Counted from the stretch's first letter, positions 1 to 6,414 are shown. The stretch: DNA of 14,311 nt from CAZQSS01 sp964596405 (GCA_964596405.1 CAZQSS010000022.1:1-14311); one strand, 5' to 3'. The notes: generated by a model from the letters alone, not told the origin. Numbers and translations: made by a program.

Positions 1-570
1 GATAACCGCCTCGTCCAAATCGGAAAAATAACTCTTTTGGCCTTTCTCTAACTCTTCTTTGTCCTTCGCCACATAAACATTTAAACCTGTGCGCCTGTCT
101 ACGCCGCGCCCCGCAACAGTTTGTTTTGATAAATCAAAGCTGTTAAAAGAATTAAGATGCAGCATTTCATGAAGCAGGTTTTGATAAAAACAGGGCAATC
201 CGCCCTCCGCAAACATTACAATCCCCTGCTTGTCAGAATCGTAATAAGCGTTCCACCTGACCATCGGGGCTTCATCTCTCTGTTCTTTGTTTAATTTCTT
301 CAAATCAATAATATGAATATTTTCCGGCTTGATTTCCAGCCATTGTCCGCCGTAATTGCCCACAAATTTTTTCAAATTTTCGTTTATCTCCGCGATGGCC
401 TCAAATTCTTCAACGGTTTTTTCTCTCTCCCACCTTGCTGTGGGCTGATTTTCAAAAATATTTTTATAAAATTCGCCGGCAACGCGCCTTTCTTCCGCGC
501 CGCCTCCCACTACTTTAGACACGGCTGATTCGCGCAGCGGTTCAAAAAAATTACTTTCCGGATTTCTCAT
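1..570 (-). CDS. Partial hypothetical protein with HExxH metallopeptidase-like motif (C-terminus cut by window edge)
   Basis: An open frame runs from an ATG at 568-570 on the minus strand to the window edge without a stop, giving 190 residues of a longer protein. About residue 134 it reads LLHEMLHLNSF, in which HEMLH fits the zinc-metallopeptidase HExxH pattern; a third metal ligand cannot be placed because the end is missing. The N-terminal half is charged and helical (AEERRVAGEFYKNIFE, EEFEAIAEINENLKKF). There is no signal peptide or membrane segment. The start lies only 4 nt after the stop of the 78-aa gene, so the two are probably co-transcribed and translationally coupled. I do not recognise the family; HExxH also occurs by chance, so peptidase activity is an inference. 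That the frame is real is supported by its unbroken length, the coupling and its codon use. Confidence 0.75.
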   Translation of the reverse strand, partial: MRNPESNFFEPLRESAVSKVVGGGAEERRVAGEFYKNIFENQPTARWEREKTVEEFEAIAEINENLKKFVGNYGGQWLEIKPENIHIIDLKKLNKEQRDEAPMVRWNAYYDSDKQGIVMFAEGGLPCFYQNLLHEMLHLNSFNSFDLSKQTVAGRGVDRRTGLNVYVAKDKEELEKGQKSYFSDLDEAVI

Positions 571-574
571 AAAA

Positions 575-811
575 TTATTCTTTATAAATTGTCACGCCCG
601 TGGCTTCGGCTTCGGCTAAAGAATCCTCATAACCAGCAAGCTCCTCCTCAAGAAACGCGCGCAGATCCTCTGGCAAATTGGGGTCGGCTAACGCCTCCTT
701 TAAGCCCACAACAAACTCTTTGACTTTTTGCCGTTTTTCCATTTCTTTAGCCGCCTCTTGCGCTTCGGGCGGAGTAAATTTTTCTCCAAACATATAAATA
801 ATATCTTTCAC
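575..811 (-). CDS. 78-aa acidic helical hypothetical protein
   Basis: The start is a GTG at 809-811, with TAAGGA just upstream on the minus strand, and the stop is TAA 4 nt before the next gene. The product is acidic and predicted almost entirely alpha-helical (PPEAQEAAKEMEKRQKVKEF, then LPEDLRAFLEEELAGYEDSL). It has no cysteines, signal peptide or membrane segment. I do not recognise a family. An internal ATG (residue 7) is an alternative start but has a weaker ribosome-binding site. The Shine-Dalgarno-like TAAGGA lies in the 3' arm of the 814-843 hairpin, so folding could hide it. The gene is probably the first of an operon with the HExxH protein. Confidence 0.6.
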   Translation of the reverse strand: MKDIIYMFGEKFTPPEAQEAAKEMEKRQKVKEFVVGLKEALADPNLPEDLRAFLEEELAGYEDSLAEAEATGVTIYKE

Positions 812-813
812 TC

Positions 814-843
814 ATCCTTACAAACTCCAGTTTGTAAGGATGT
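814..843. repeat. Hairpin repeat, left copy, flanking the cassette island
   Basis: This is a 13-bp perfect inverted repeat (ATCCTTACAAACT, CC, AGTTTGTAAGGAT at 814-841). The last two bases extend its match to the hairpin at 1983-2012: the two share the outer 9 and 12 bases and differ only in the central 9. On the plus strand it is followed by TTTTTATC, a weak terminator tail; on the minus strand it is the leader of the 78-aa gene and contains that gene's TAAGGA. Confidence 0.7.
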
Positions 844-858
844 TTTTATCTTTTCTTA

Positions 859-887
859 TTGACAATCTTGCGGTCCTATGCTACCAT
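859..887 (+). promoter_or_regulatory. Sigma-70-like promoter of cassette 1
   Basis: A perfect -35 box TTGACA (859-864) is followed by a 17-nt spacer and TACCAT (882-887, 4 of 6 consensus). Transcription would start near 893, at an AGAACA that recurs at the same distance in the second cassette. The next gene starts at 924 with AAGGAG six bases before its ATG. Confidence 0.65.
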
Positions 888-923
888 CTTAACAGAACAT
901 TAAACCCTTTCAAGGAGTAACTG

Positions 924-1127
924 ATGACCAAAGCAAAAATGGTTCTGCATCACGACGATCCGCCCTGCACTGCCCGCTTATCAAAAAATGGCTTTTGTCC
1001 AAAGTGCCAATTCATCCCGGACATGCAGAGTACTTGCCTCTACCCCCATTGCCCTTCGTGCGATACTCCCTTAAAAAACTTGAGGTGCCCCAAGTGTAAC
1101 CAAATCTTTGAACGCACCAGTTCATAA
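924..1127 (+). CDS. 67-aa Cys-rich zinc-ribbon-like protein (cassette 1)
   Basis: The ATG is preceded by AAGGAG at a 6-nt spacing and by a good promoter, so this short gene is well supported. The product has eight cysteines, with CPKC at 25-28, CPSC at 43-46 and CPKC at 55-58. The last two form CPxC-x8-CPxC, the classic spacing of a four-cysteine zinc ribbon; the earlier cysteines (15, 25, 28, 38) with His 9 and 10 could build a second site. There is no membrane segment. Zinc ribbons of this size often bind nucleic acid or protein, but nothing here shows the partner. The stop is followed after one base by the start of the structured repeat, so messenger and repeat form one transcript. The specific function is unknown. 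Confidence 0.7.
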   Translation: MTKAKMVLHHDDPPCTARLSKNGFCPKCQFIPDMQSTCLYPHCPSCDTPLKNLRCPKCNQIFERTSS

Positions 1128-1144
1128 ATTCTCATAATCATACT

Positions 1145-1330
1145 CCTCTGCTGTTGCCCGAGCGGTCCAACGACTGACTCGGTCTCCAACGCAGAGCATC
1201 CATGCCCCGTAGCGGTTGCCCGATGAAATCGGGAGGTCGCCAAGTTGGTGGTCTTGCTCCCGACGGAAATCGGTCTCCAACGCTACGAACTTCACCCCAG
1301 CCCCACTCTTCGGAGAGGGGCTTTTTTTTT
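1145..1330 (+). repeat. 186-nt structured repeat with terminator, copy A (possible ncRNA or 3' UTR element)
   Basis: It is identical base for base to 1753-1938; a looser match extends about 15 nt further upstream. Two hairpins share one core design, GTTG-CCCGA then TCGG-TCTC-CAAC, under unrelated outer stems. Stem 1 has CTCTGC (1146-1151) pairing GCAGAG (1191-1196), with GTTG/CAAC and CCGAG/CTCGG inside. Stem 2 has CGTAGC (1208-1213) pairing GCTACG (1282-1287), with GTTG/CAAC, an inner CCCGAT-GAA-ATCGGG hairpin (1219-1233) and CCGA/TCGG. The element ends in a UUCG terminator. No convincing reading frame lies within it. Transcribed from the cassette promoter, it would be a long structured 3' UTR or, after processing, a separate RNA of about 190 nt. 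Confidence 0.75.
1299..1330 (+). terminator. Strong intrinsic terminator of cassette 1 (UUCG tetraloop)
   Basis: AGCCCC-A-CTC, TTCG, GAG-A-GGGGCT forms a 9-bp stem with one A-A mismatch and a C(UUCG)G tetraloop, followed by nine T residues (1322-1330). It is plus-strand only, since no matching A-run lies upstream. Confidence 0.92.
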
Positions 1331-1399
1331 CTCACGCCCCATGGCATTTTTCGATTTATTTCTGTGTTCTCGGCGCTAAAAGTTAATTTTTGATAACTT

Positions 1400-1435
1400 A
1401 CTCCTCTGCTGTTGCCCATTGACAACGCCACAGAG
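1400..1435. repeat. Degenerate third copy of the repeat's first stem, overlapping promoter 2
   Basis: Eighteen bases (1400-1417) are identical to 1142-1159, the 5' side of stem 1. After a short different loop, CAAC (1423-1426) and CAGAG (1431-1435) restore the 3' side, so CTCTG/CAGAG and GTTG/CAAC can still pair. The middle of the element is missing. The TTGACA -35 box of the second cassette lies in the loop. Confidence 0.55.
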
Positions 1436-1447
1436 ATTTGTTACTTT
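1419..1447 (+). promoter_or_regulatory. Sigma-70-like promoter of cassette 2
   Basis: TTGACA (1419-1424), a 17-nt spacer and TACTTT (1442-1447, 3 of 6). It aligns without gaps to promoter 1: ATTGACAA, 16 bases, TAC, and then AGAACA at the same distance. The -10 box is poor, so the agreement between the two promoters is the main support. Confidence 0.55.
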
Positions 1448-1481
1448 ATTTATAGAACAACTAATTAAGGAGGTGTGCGTA

Positions 1482-1697
1482 ATGCCAGACGGATGGATAT
1501 GCAGTGTTTGCGGCGCGCCAGCATATTATGATGGCAGATGCGGTGATGAGCCAGTTTTGACCTGCAGTTGCGACCAGGGTGAATGGATAGATGACGGTCG
1601 CGGAGGGTATTACGATAACCCAACGGGCGCAAAACCGGTAAGAGGAGCCCCAAGAAAGGGCGGAGGCAATCGCCCAATTATCATCATCCGAAAATAG
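1482..1697 (+). CDS. 71-aa Cys-rich small protein (cassette 2)
   Basis: The start is the ATG at 1482, placed by a near-perfect Shine-Dalgarno AAGGAGGT seven bases upstream; an earlier in-frame ATG at 1419 falls in the -35 box and is rejected. The product has cysteines at 7, 10, 20, 28 and 30 (CSVC, then C, then CSC), a plausible metal-binding cluster, followed by a Gly/Arg/Lys-rich tail (GAPRKGGGNR) that ends in IIIIRK. It is not recognisably homologous to the 67-aa protein of cassette 1 beyond being small and Cys-rich, although promoter and 3' element are shared. No known family is recognised. About 55 nt separate the stop from the repeat and contain a small GTGTT/AACAC hairpin. Confidence 0.7.
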   Translation: MPDGWICSVCGAPAYYDGRCGDEPVLTCSCDQGEWIDDGRGGYYDNPTGAKPVRGAPRKGGGNRPIIIIRK

Positions 1698-1752
1698 GCA
1701 CTTGCTTATTTCCCGTGTTTTAACAACACTTGTACTTTCTAATAACCATACC

Positions 1753-1938
1753 CCTCTGCTGTTGCCCGAGCGGTCCAACGACTGACTCGGTCTCCAACGC
1801 AGAGCATCCATGCCCCGTAGCGGTTGCCCGATGAAATCGGGAGGTCGCCAAGTTGGTGGTCTTGCTCCCGACGGAAATCGGTCTCCAACGCTACGAACTT
1901 CACCCCAGCCCCACTCTTCGGAGAGGGGCTTTTTTTTT
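1753..1938 (+). repeat. 186-nt structured repeat with terminator, copy B
   Basis: Identical to copy A at every position, offset by 608 bases, and preceded by a similar but not identical 15-nt lead-in. Unlike copy A it begins about 55 nt after its gene's stop. The stems map to 1754-1804 and 1816-1895. Perfect identity beside unrelated coding sequences suggests either recent duplication or gene conversion, or strong selection on the RNA. Confidence 0.75.
1907..1938 (+). terminator. Strong intrinsic terminator of cassette 2
   Basis: The same hairpin as at 1299-1330: GC-rich stem, UUCG tetraloop, nine T residues (1930-1938). It ends plus-strand transcription about 75 nt before the convergent secA 3' end. 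Confidence 0.92.
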
Positions 1939-1982
1939 ATCCCTCACACTCCACCACGCTCCTGTAATTTTTTCTACATAAC

Positions 1983-2012
1983 ATCCTTACATCCTTAAGA
2001 TTGTAAGGATGT
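1983..2012. repeat. Hairpin repeat, right copy, abutting the secA stop codon
   Basis: Arms ATCCTTACA and TGTAAGGAT (11 bp when the flanking AC/GT is included) surround a 9-10-nt centre containing CTTAAG. The repeat has the same length and outer sequence as 814-843, including TTTAT just beyond it. It lies 3 nt past the secA stop, so it could protect or end the secA messenger, though no T-run follows on the minus strand. Confidence 0.65.
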
Positions 2013-2014
2013 CT

Positions 2015-4903
2015 TTATTGTCCGTGACACTTTTTATACTTTTTCCCCGAGCCACAAGGACACAAATCATTGCGGCCGACTTTGGCGCCGGCGTCGGTGT
2101 GTGAAAATTCTTTGGGTGGGGCAAGCGGAGTGGCGCCGGCTTCTTTTTGCGCGCCGGTCATTCTAATCCCCTGCCGTTCCATCAGCGATGGCGCCAAATC
2201 CAAACCAATACCGACTTTATAAATACTGTAAACCACTTCTTTTTGAATTGAACTGACCAGTTCATTAAATAATCTGTAAGCTTCTTTTTTATATTCCACG
2301 AGCGGATCGCGCTGGCCATAACCGCGCAGGCCGATGCCCACGCGCAAATAATCAATCGCCACCAAATGTTCCACCCACAAAGTATCAATAGAACGCAAAA
2401 GCATGCCTTTTTCCACTTCCAGCATCAGCTCCGGATTGTTTATCTGTTTTTTTAATTCCTCATAACGGGTTTTGGCAAGTTTGACCAAAAACTCAATAAT
2501 TTCCGTCCGGGCAATCGCTTCATCCAACCGGCCATTCCCCTTGCTATGCAAACTTAACAACTCGTCTTTTTCCGACGCGTGAATAGGGAAAATAGTGACG
2601 GCGGTTTCGTAAATTTCTTTGATATTCCAATCCTGGGCCGCTGTGCCGCCGGTATGATAATAAACAAACTGTTCAATTTCTCGCTCTACCAATTCCATGA
2701 CGCGCTTCTGAAGCGTTTGGACACTGTCATCCCCGACCACGATCGGGGATCCAGACTGGATTCCCGCGTTCGCGGGAATGACAATGGTTGAGTCCTTCGT
2801 TTCCGCCGATTGATGGTTCAGGATGACAGTGGACGATTGGCCTCCGACAGCGGCCTTCTCCCGTTCGTATTCTTCCAAAATTTCTTTGCGGCGTCTATAA
2901 ATCACGGTGCGGTGCTTGTTTAAAACATCGTCGTAATCCAGCAAGTGTTTACGAATATCAAAATTATTGCCTTCAACTTTTTTCTGAGCCGATTCCAACG
3001 AACGCGACACCATTTTATTTTCAATCGGCATGTCTTCCGGCATCTTTAAAAATTCCATCATCCGTTTGATGCGGTCCGAACCGAAAATGCGCATCAAGTC
3101 ATCTTCCAGTGAAACGTAAAATTGCGAAGCGCCCGGGTCGCCCTGGCGGCCGGCGCGACCGCGCAACTGATTATCAATGCGCCGCGATTCATGCCGCTCG
3201 GTGCCGATGACCAAAAGACCTCCGGCTTCTTTGGATTCTTTGGCTAAAATAATATCCACGCCGCGGCCGGCCATGTTGGTGGCGAGCGTGACGGCACCCG
3301 GCGCTCCCGCCTTGGCAATAATCTCGGCTTCTTTTTCGTGGTTTTTGGCATTAAGGATTTCGTGCGGCACGCCCTCGCGGCTCAGCAGTTCGCTCAAGAG
3401 TTCATTTTTTTCAACCGAGATGGTGCCCAAAAGCACCGGCTGGCCCTTGGCGTGTCGTTCTTTAATTTCTTTGATGACCGCCTGAAATTTACCCATTTCA
3501 CTTTTGTAAATGCGGTCAGAATGATCTTGGCGGATCATCTGGCGGTGTGTCGGCACTTCCACCACTTCCAACTTATAAATTTTGGCAAACTCTTCGGCCT
3601 CGGTGGCGGCCGTGCCCGTCATGCCGGCCAATTTTTCATAAAGACGAAAATAATTTTGAAAAGTAATGGTGGCGAGCGTCTGGCTTTCGCGCTGAATTTT
3701 GGCGCCTTCTTTGGCTTCTATGGCCTGATGCAAACCCTCACTGTAACGGCGGCCAAACATCAGCCGGCCGGTAAATTCGTCAACGATAATCACCTCGCCT
3801 TCTTTGACAATGTAATCGCGGTCGCATTTAAAAAGCGCGTGCGCTTTTAACGCCTGCTCCAGGTGATGCACGGTGCTCACGCCGCCTTCGGCATAGATAT
3901 TTTCCACACCCAAAGATTTTTCCAATCTCTCAATACCGCTTTCGGTAAAAGTGGCGCTGCGTAATTTTTCATCAATATTAAAATCTTCATTTTCAACCAG
4001 ATGCCCAACCAGTTCGGCAAATTTATAGTACTTCTCGGTCGCTTCTTCGGCTGGCGCGCTGATAATCAAAGGCGTCCTCGCCTCATCAATCAAAATGGAA
4101 TCAATTTCATCAACAACGGCGTAATGAAGCGGCCGCTGGCTCATATCCTCCGGCCGAGTGGTCATGTTGTCGCGCAAATAATCAAAACCATATTCATTGT
4201 TGGTGCCGTAAACTATATCACACTGATACGCTTCGCGGCGATTGACCGGCCGCAAGTGCGACGGTTCAACTTTCACCAGCGGCGCCACAACTTCTGACCC
4301 CCTCTCCGTCTCCCCCTTGTCAGGGGGAGTAATTGCCACCCCTCCTGACAAGCCTGCCTGACCGGTAGGCAGGGAGGGGGCTGGGGGGAGGTCAGCTCGA
4401 AACCCCGGTTCATAAATATAAGAAATCAGCTGTTGCTGAATACAGCCGACGGACAATCCCAGAGCGTGATAAATCCGCCCCATCCAAACCGCGTCGCGTT
4501 TAGCCAAATAATCGTTGACGGTCACCACGTGCGCGCCCTGGCCGGTTAAGGCGTTTAGATAAACCGCCGCCGTAGCGGTTAATGTTTTACCTTCACCCGT
4601 TTTCATTTCCGTAATATAACCGTGGTGCAAAAAAACACCACCCAAAAGCTGGACGTCAAAATGACGCTGGCCAATCACCCGTTTGGCCGCTTCGCGCACC
4701 GTGGCAAATGCTTCGGGCAATAAATCATCCAAGGTTTCGCCCTTTTCCAGCCGATTTTTGAATTCTGTTGTCTTGCCTTTCAGCTCTTCATCCGATAATT
4801 TCTGCGCGGCCGGTTCCAAGTCATTAATCACCTCAACCAACGGCTGATAAAGTTTGAGCAGCCGCGCGTTGGGATCGCCAAAAATTTTAGTTAAAATTGA
4901 CAT
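2015..4903 (-). CDS. secA: Preprotein translocase ATPase SecA
   Basis: SecA is the ATP-driven motor that pushes unfolded preproteins through the SecYEG channel at the membrane. The full set of family motifs is present: Walker A GEGKT at 103-107, the DEAD-like box VVDEIDSI at about 263-270 followed by LIDEARTPLIIS, motif V/VI region TNMAGRGVDI and ERHESRRIDNQLRGRAGRQ, and the C-terminal zinc site CPCGSGKKYKKCH at 948-960. The length of 962 aa exceeds the usual 830-900 because of two repeat-derived insertions: about residues 170-203 (Pro/Gly-rich, in the nucleotide-binding/crosslinking region before RPVNRREAYQCDIVYG) and about 685-733 (containing IPANAGIQSGSP, in the helical scaffold region). 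Both keep the frame. The start ATG is 5 nt after the hpf stop with little Shine-Dalgarno, which suggests coupling to hpf. Confidence 0.98.
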   Translation of the reverse strand: MSILTKIFGDPNARLLKLYQPLVEVINDLEPAAQKLSDEELKGKTTEFKNRLEKGETLDDLLPEAFATVREAAKRVIGQRHFDVQLLGGVFLHHGYITEMKTGEGKTLTATAAVYLNALTGQGAHVVTVNDYLAKRDAVWMGRIYHALGLSVGCIQQQLISYIYEPGFRADLPPAPSLPTGQAGLSGGVAITPPDKGETERGSEVVAPLVKVEPSHLRPVNRREAYQCDIVYGTNNEYGFDYLRDNMTTRPEDMSQRPLHYAVVDEIDSILIDEARTPLIISAPAEEATEKYYKFAELVGHLVENEDFNIDEKLRSATFTESGIERLEKSLGVENIYAEGGVSTVHHLEQALKAHALFKCDRDYIVKEGEVIIVDEFTGRLMFGRRYSEGLHQAIEAKEGAKIQRESQTLATITFQNYFRLYEKLAGMTGTAATEAEEFAKIYKLEVVEVPTHRQMIRQDHSDRIYKSEMGKFQAVIKEIKERHAKGQPVLLGTISVEKNELLSELLSREGVPHEILNAKNHEKEAEIIAKAGAPGAVTLATNMAGRGVDIILAKESKEAGGLLVIGTERHESRRIDNQLRGRAGRQGDPGASQFYVSLEDDLMRIFGSDRIKRMMEFLKMPEDMPIENKMVSRSLESAQKKVEGNNFDIRKHLLDYDDVLNKHRTVIYRRRKEILEEYEREKAAVGGQSSTVILNHQSAETKDSTIVIPANAGIQSGSPIVVGDDSVQTLQKRVMELVEREIEQFVYYHTGGTAAQDWNIKEIYETAVTIFPIHASEKDELLSLHSKGNGRLDEAIARTEIIEFLVKLAKTRYEELKKQINNPELMLEVEKGMLLRSIDTLWVEHLVAIDYLRVGIGLRGYGQRDPLVEYKKEAYRLFNELVSSIQKEVVYSIYKVGIGLDLAPSLMERQGIRMTGAQKEAGATPLAPPKEFSHTDAGAKVGRNDLCPCGSGKKYKKCHGQ
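2725..2783. repeat. Palindromic element inside secA (reads IPANAGIQ in frame)
   Basis: Architecture: TGTCAT, hairpin, ATCCAG, centre, CTGGAT, hairpin, ATGACA. The two hairpins are CCCCGA/TCGGGG and TTCCCGC/GCGGGAA. The same design occurs at 11129-11195. Read in the secA frame it encodes VIPANAGIQ and GDDS, a translation widely met where this repeat class enters genes. Confidence 0.8.
4296..4393. repeat. C/G-rich palindromic element with a nested insert, inside secA
   Basis: On the plus strand, blocks such as CTCCCCCTTGTC-type arms pair around the centre (TTGTCAGGGGGAG with CCTCCTGACAAG). Nested within is a smaller palindrome, CCTGCCT (4353-4359) pairing AGGCAGG (4367-4373). It encodes the LPPAPSLPTGQAGLSGG stretch of SecA, which has no counterpart in typical SecA. 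Confidence 0.75.
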
Positions 4904-4908
4904 CTGAT

Positions 4909-5247
4909 TTATCTTTTGACCCGACGGATACTTTTTTCAATCCGTTTTTCTTTGAGCGAAATAATCTGGCGTTTTAATTCATCGTGCACTTCGTCAATGG
5001 CAATATAAACATCTTCATCTGTTTCTTCGGCGCGCAAAAGACGGCCGTCAATGGTTAAATTAACTTCGGCTCTAAAAATTTCACCCTTGCGATGATGCTG
5101 GGTAATTTTACCCAACTCAATGTGAGCCTGGGCCGCGTCCACGTCAAACCTGACCAAAAACTTTTTGAGCGCCTCAACTTTCTTGGTGGCGTAATCTTGA
5201 AGCGCCTCGGTTAACTCAAAATTTGTCGCCTTAATTGCTATGTTCAT
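4909..5247 (-). CDS. hpf: Ribosome hibernation promoting factor (HPF/RaiA family)
   Basis: The protein is 112 aa with the single beta-alpha-beta-beta-beta-alpha HPF/YfiA domain: MNIAIKATNFELTEALQDYATKK at the start, then AHIELGKITQHHRKGEIFRAEV and a DVYIAIDEVHDELKRQI helix. It ends in a basic tail (KEKRIEKSIRRVKR), matching short-form HPF/RaiA and not the long form with a dimerisation domain. HPF binds the decoding region of the 30S subunit in starved cells and blocks or pairs ribosomes. The gene precedes secA by 5 nt, an arrangement also known in other bacteria, and has its own promoter 33 nt upstream of the start. The Shine-Dalgarno is weak. Whether this copy causes dimers or only inactivates ribosomes cannot be told. 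Confidence 0.93.
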   Translation of the reverse strand: MNIAIKATNFELTEALQDYATKKVEALKKFLVRFDVDAAQAHIELGKITQHHRKGEIFRAEVNLTIDGRLLRAEETDEDVYIAIDEVHDELKRQIISLKEKRIEKSIRRVKR

Positions 5248-5279
5248 AATCTAAATAAAATTAAATTAAACTTCTATAA

Positions 5280-5308
5280 AGTATAGTCGTTTTAAGCAAA
5301 AAAGTAAA
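5280..5308 (-). promoter_or_regulatory. Promoter of hpf-secA
   Basis: On the minus strand TTTACT (5303-5308) and TATACT (5280-5285, 5 of 6 consensus) are separated by 17 nt. The start would fall near 5273, about 26 nt before the hpf ATG. It separates hpf-secA from the murC-murB unit upstream. Confidence 0.7.
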
Positions 5309-5323
5309 GGATAGATTATCGCC

Positions 5324-6283
5324 CTATCTGACAATTTGCACCTCTTCTTCCAAATCAACGCCCAGCCTGTTTTTTACTTCTTTCTTGATTTTTTTGACTA
5401 GAGCCAATACATCTTTGGCCGTGGCGCCGCCCAGGTTGATGATAAAATTGCCGTGAATGGTGGAAACTTGCGCTTGGCCCACTTGCGTGCCCTTCAGTCC
5501 CGCCTGTTCCACCAACCACCCGGCCGGAATCTTTTTGTGTTTGATAAACTCCTCGGGCAATCCGTGATCTGCGCCTATCTGTTTTAAAATCTGTGTTTTA
5601 TCTGTGATAGCAAAGTTTTTAAAAAAACATCCGGCGCTGGATTGTTTGGGCTGGGATTTATCGCGATGGTCTAAAAAATATTTCACTTGCGCCTGAACTT
5701 CGGCCGGATTCCCCTGCTCCATTTCCAATTCGGCGGATAAGATAATATCGTTTTTGAATTTGCTTTTGAAAAAACTGTTACGGTAACTGAAACCGCAATC
5801 ATCTTTTGATAATTTAATAATTTTACCGTCGCGCCAAACTTCTACGGTTTTGATGACTTGGGCCGTGTCAAACCGAAACGCGCCGGCATTGCCGCGAATG
5901 GCGCCGCCAAAAGTCCCGGGGATGCCGACCGCCCACTCCAGCCCCTTCAGTCCGCGCTTGGAAGCTTCGCGGGCCACCGCGCTCGTGGTCTCGCCCGCGC
6001 CAACTTGTAGCTTGTAACTTGTAGCCTGTAACTTTTTGATCTGTAAACCAGTGATTGAAATCTTCACCACCAGCCCCGGCCAACCAGCATCGCTCATAAG
6101 GACATTGCTGCCGCCGCCCAAAATCAAAACCGGCAATTTTTTTTCTTTGGCCCAGGCAAAGGCTTGAGAAAGTTCTTCGGGTTTTTTAATCAAAATAAAA
6201 AAACGCGCCGGCCCGCCAATCTTAAAAGAAGTATACTGCGCTAATGGCATGTCTTTTTGAATTTTCAAATTTACATCAGACAT
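5324..6283 (-). CDS. murB: UDP-N-acetylmuramate dehydrogenase MurB
   Basis: MurB is the cytoplasmic FAD enzyme that reduces UDP-GlcNAc-enolpyruvate with NADPH to UDP-MurNAc, the second committed step to peptidoglycan. Visible motifs: YTSFKIGGPARFF (17-29), the FAD loop PVLILGGGSNVLMSD (51-65), GIPGTFGGAIRGNAGAF (120-136), the SYRNS signature (166-170) and SSAGCFFKNF (215-224). At 319 aa it is a normal type II enzyme without the extra domain of E. coli MurB. Two positions differ from the common pattern: the usual catalytic Ser in the AGSxFKNP motif is Cys219, and FKNP is FKNF; Cys occurs at this site in some homologues, so loss of activity is not implied. Residues about 83-93 (KKLQATSYKLQ) derive from a short tandem repeat. 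It follows murC in the same direction. Confidence 0.96.
   Translation of the reverse strand: MSDVNLKIQKDMPLAQYTSFKIGGPARFFILIKKPEELSQAFAWAKEKKLPVLILGGGSNVLMSDAGWPGLVVKISITGLQIKKLQATSYKLQVGAGETTSAVAREASKRGLKGLEWAVGIPGTFGGAIRGNAGAFRFDTAQVIKTVEVWRDGKIIKLSKDDCGFSYRNSFFKSKFKNDIILSAELEMEQGNPAEVQAQVKYFLDHRDKSQPKQSSAGCFFKNFAITDKTQILKQIGADHGLPEEFIKHKKIPAGWLVEQAGLKGTQVGQAQVSTIHGNFIINLGGATAKDVLALVKKIKKEVKNRLGVDLEEEVQIVR
6001..6032. repeat. Short tandem repeat inside murB
   Basis: Near-repeats of ACTTGTAGC and CTTGTAAC occupy the stretch. It is read in frame as the KLQATSYKLQ segment between two conserved FAD-domain strands. The same kind of CTTGTA array is common between genes in these genomes, which makes an insertion more likely than native coding sequence. 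Confidence 0.6.
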
Positions 6284-6414
6284 AACGTTTTCTAAATTCT
6301 AAACTCTAAATCCGAAATTCGAAACAAATTCTAATCACCAAAATTCTAAATCTTAAAAGTTTCGAATTTAGAAAATTTGGATTTTGATATTGTTTAGGAT
6401 TTCGTGCTTCGGAT
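6284..6414. repeat. AT-rich degenerate repeat between murC and murB
   Basis: The 131-nt gap is filled with variants of TTCTAAATTCTAAA, AAATCCGAAATTCGAAA and, in the opposite sense, TTTCGAATTTAGAAAATTTGG, so it can fold back on itself around its centre. The murC stop codon lies at its edge: the last codons (AAA TCC TAA) are themselves a repeat unit. No gene or clear promoter is seen. Confidence 0.65.

Noticed and set aside
1153..1290. tRNA-like look of the repeat (GCCCGAGCGGT and GCCAAGTTGGT resemble D-arms)
   Set aside because: No 7-bp acceptor stem, no GGTTCGAATCC T-arm and no anticodon arm could be assembled; the stems pair in a different pattern.
1202..1393. Short frames inside the 186-nt repeat (MPRSGCPMKSGG...)
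   Set aside because: They lie across the hairpins and terminator, lack ribosome-binding sites, and diverge immediately after the T-run.
1145..1938. Integron attC sites separating gene cassettes
   Set aside because: GTCCAAC fits the RYYYAAC half, but no matching GTTRRRY core was found at the right places, no integrase is in the window, and each cassette has its own promoter and terminator.
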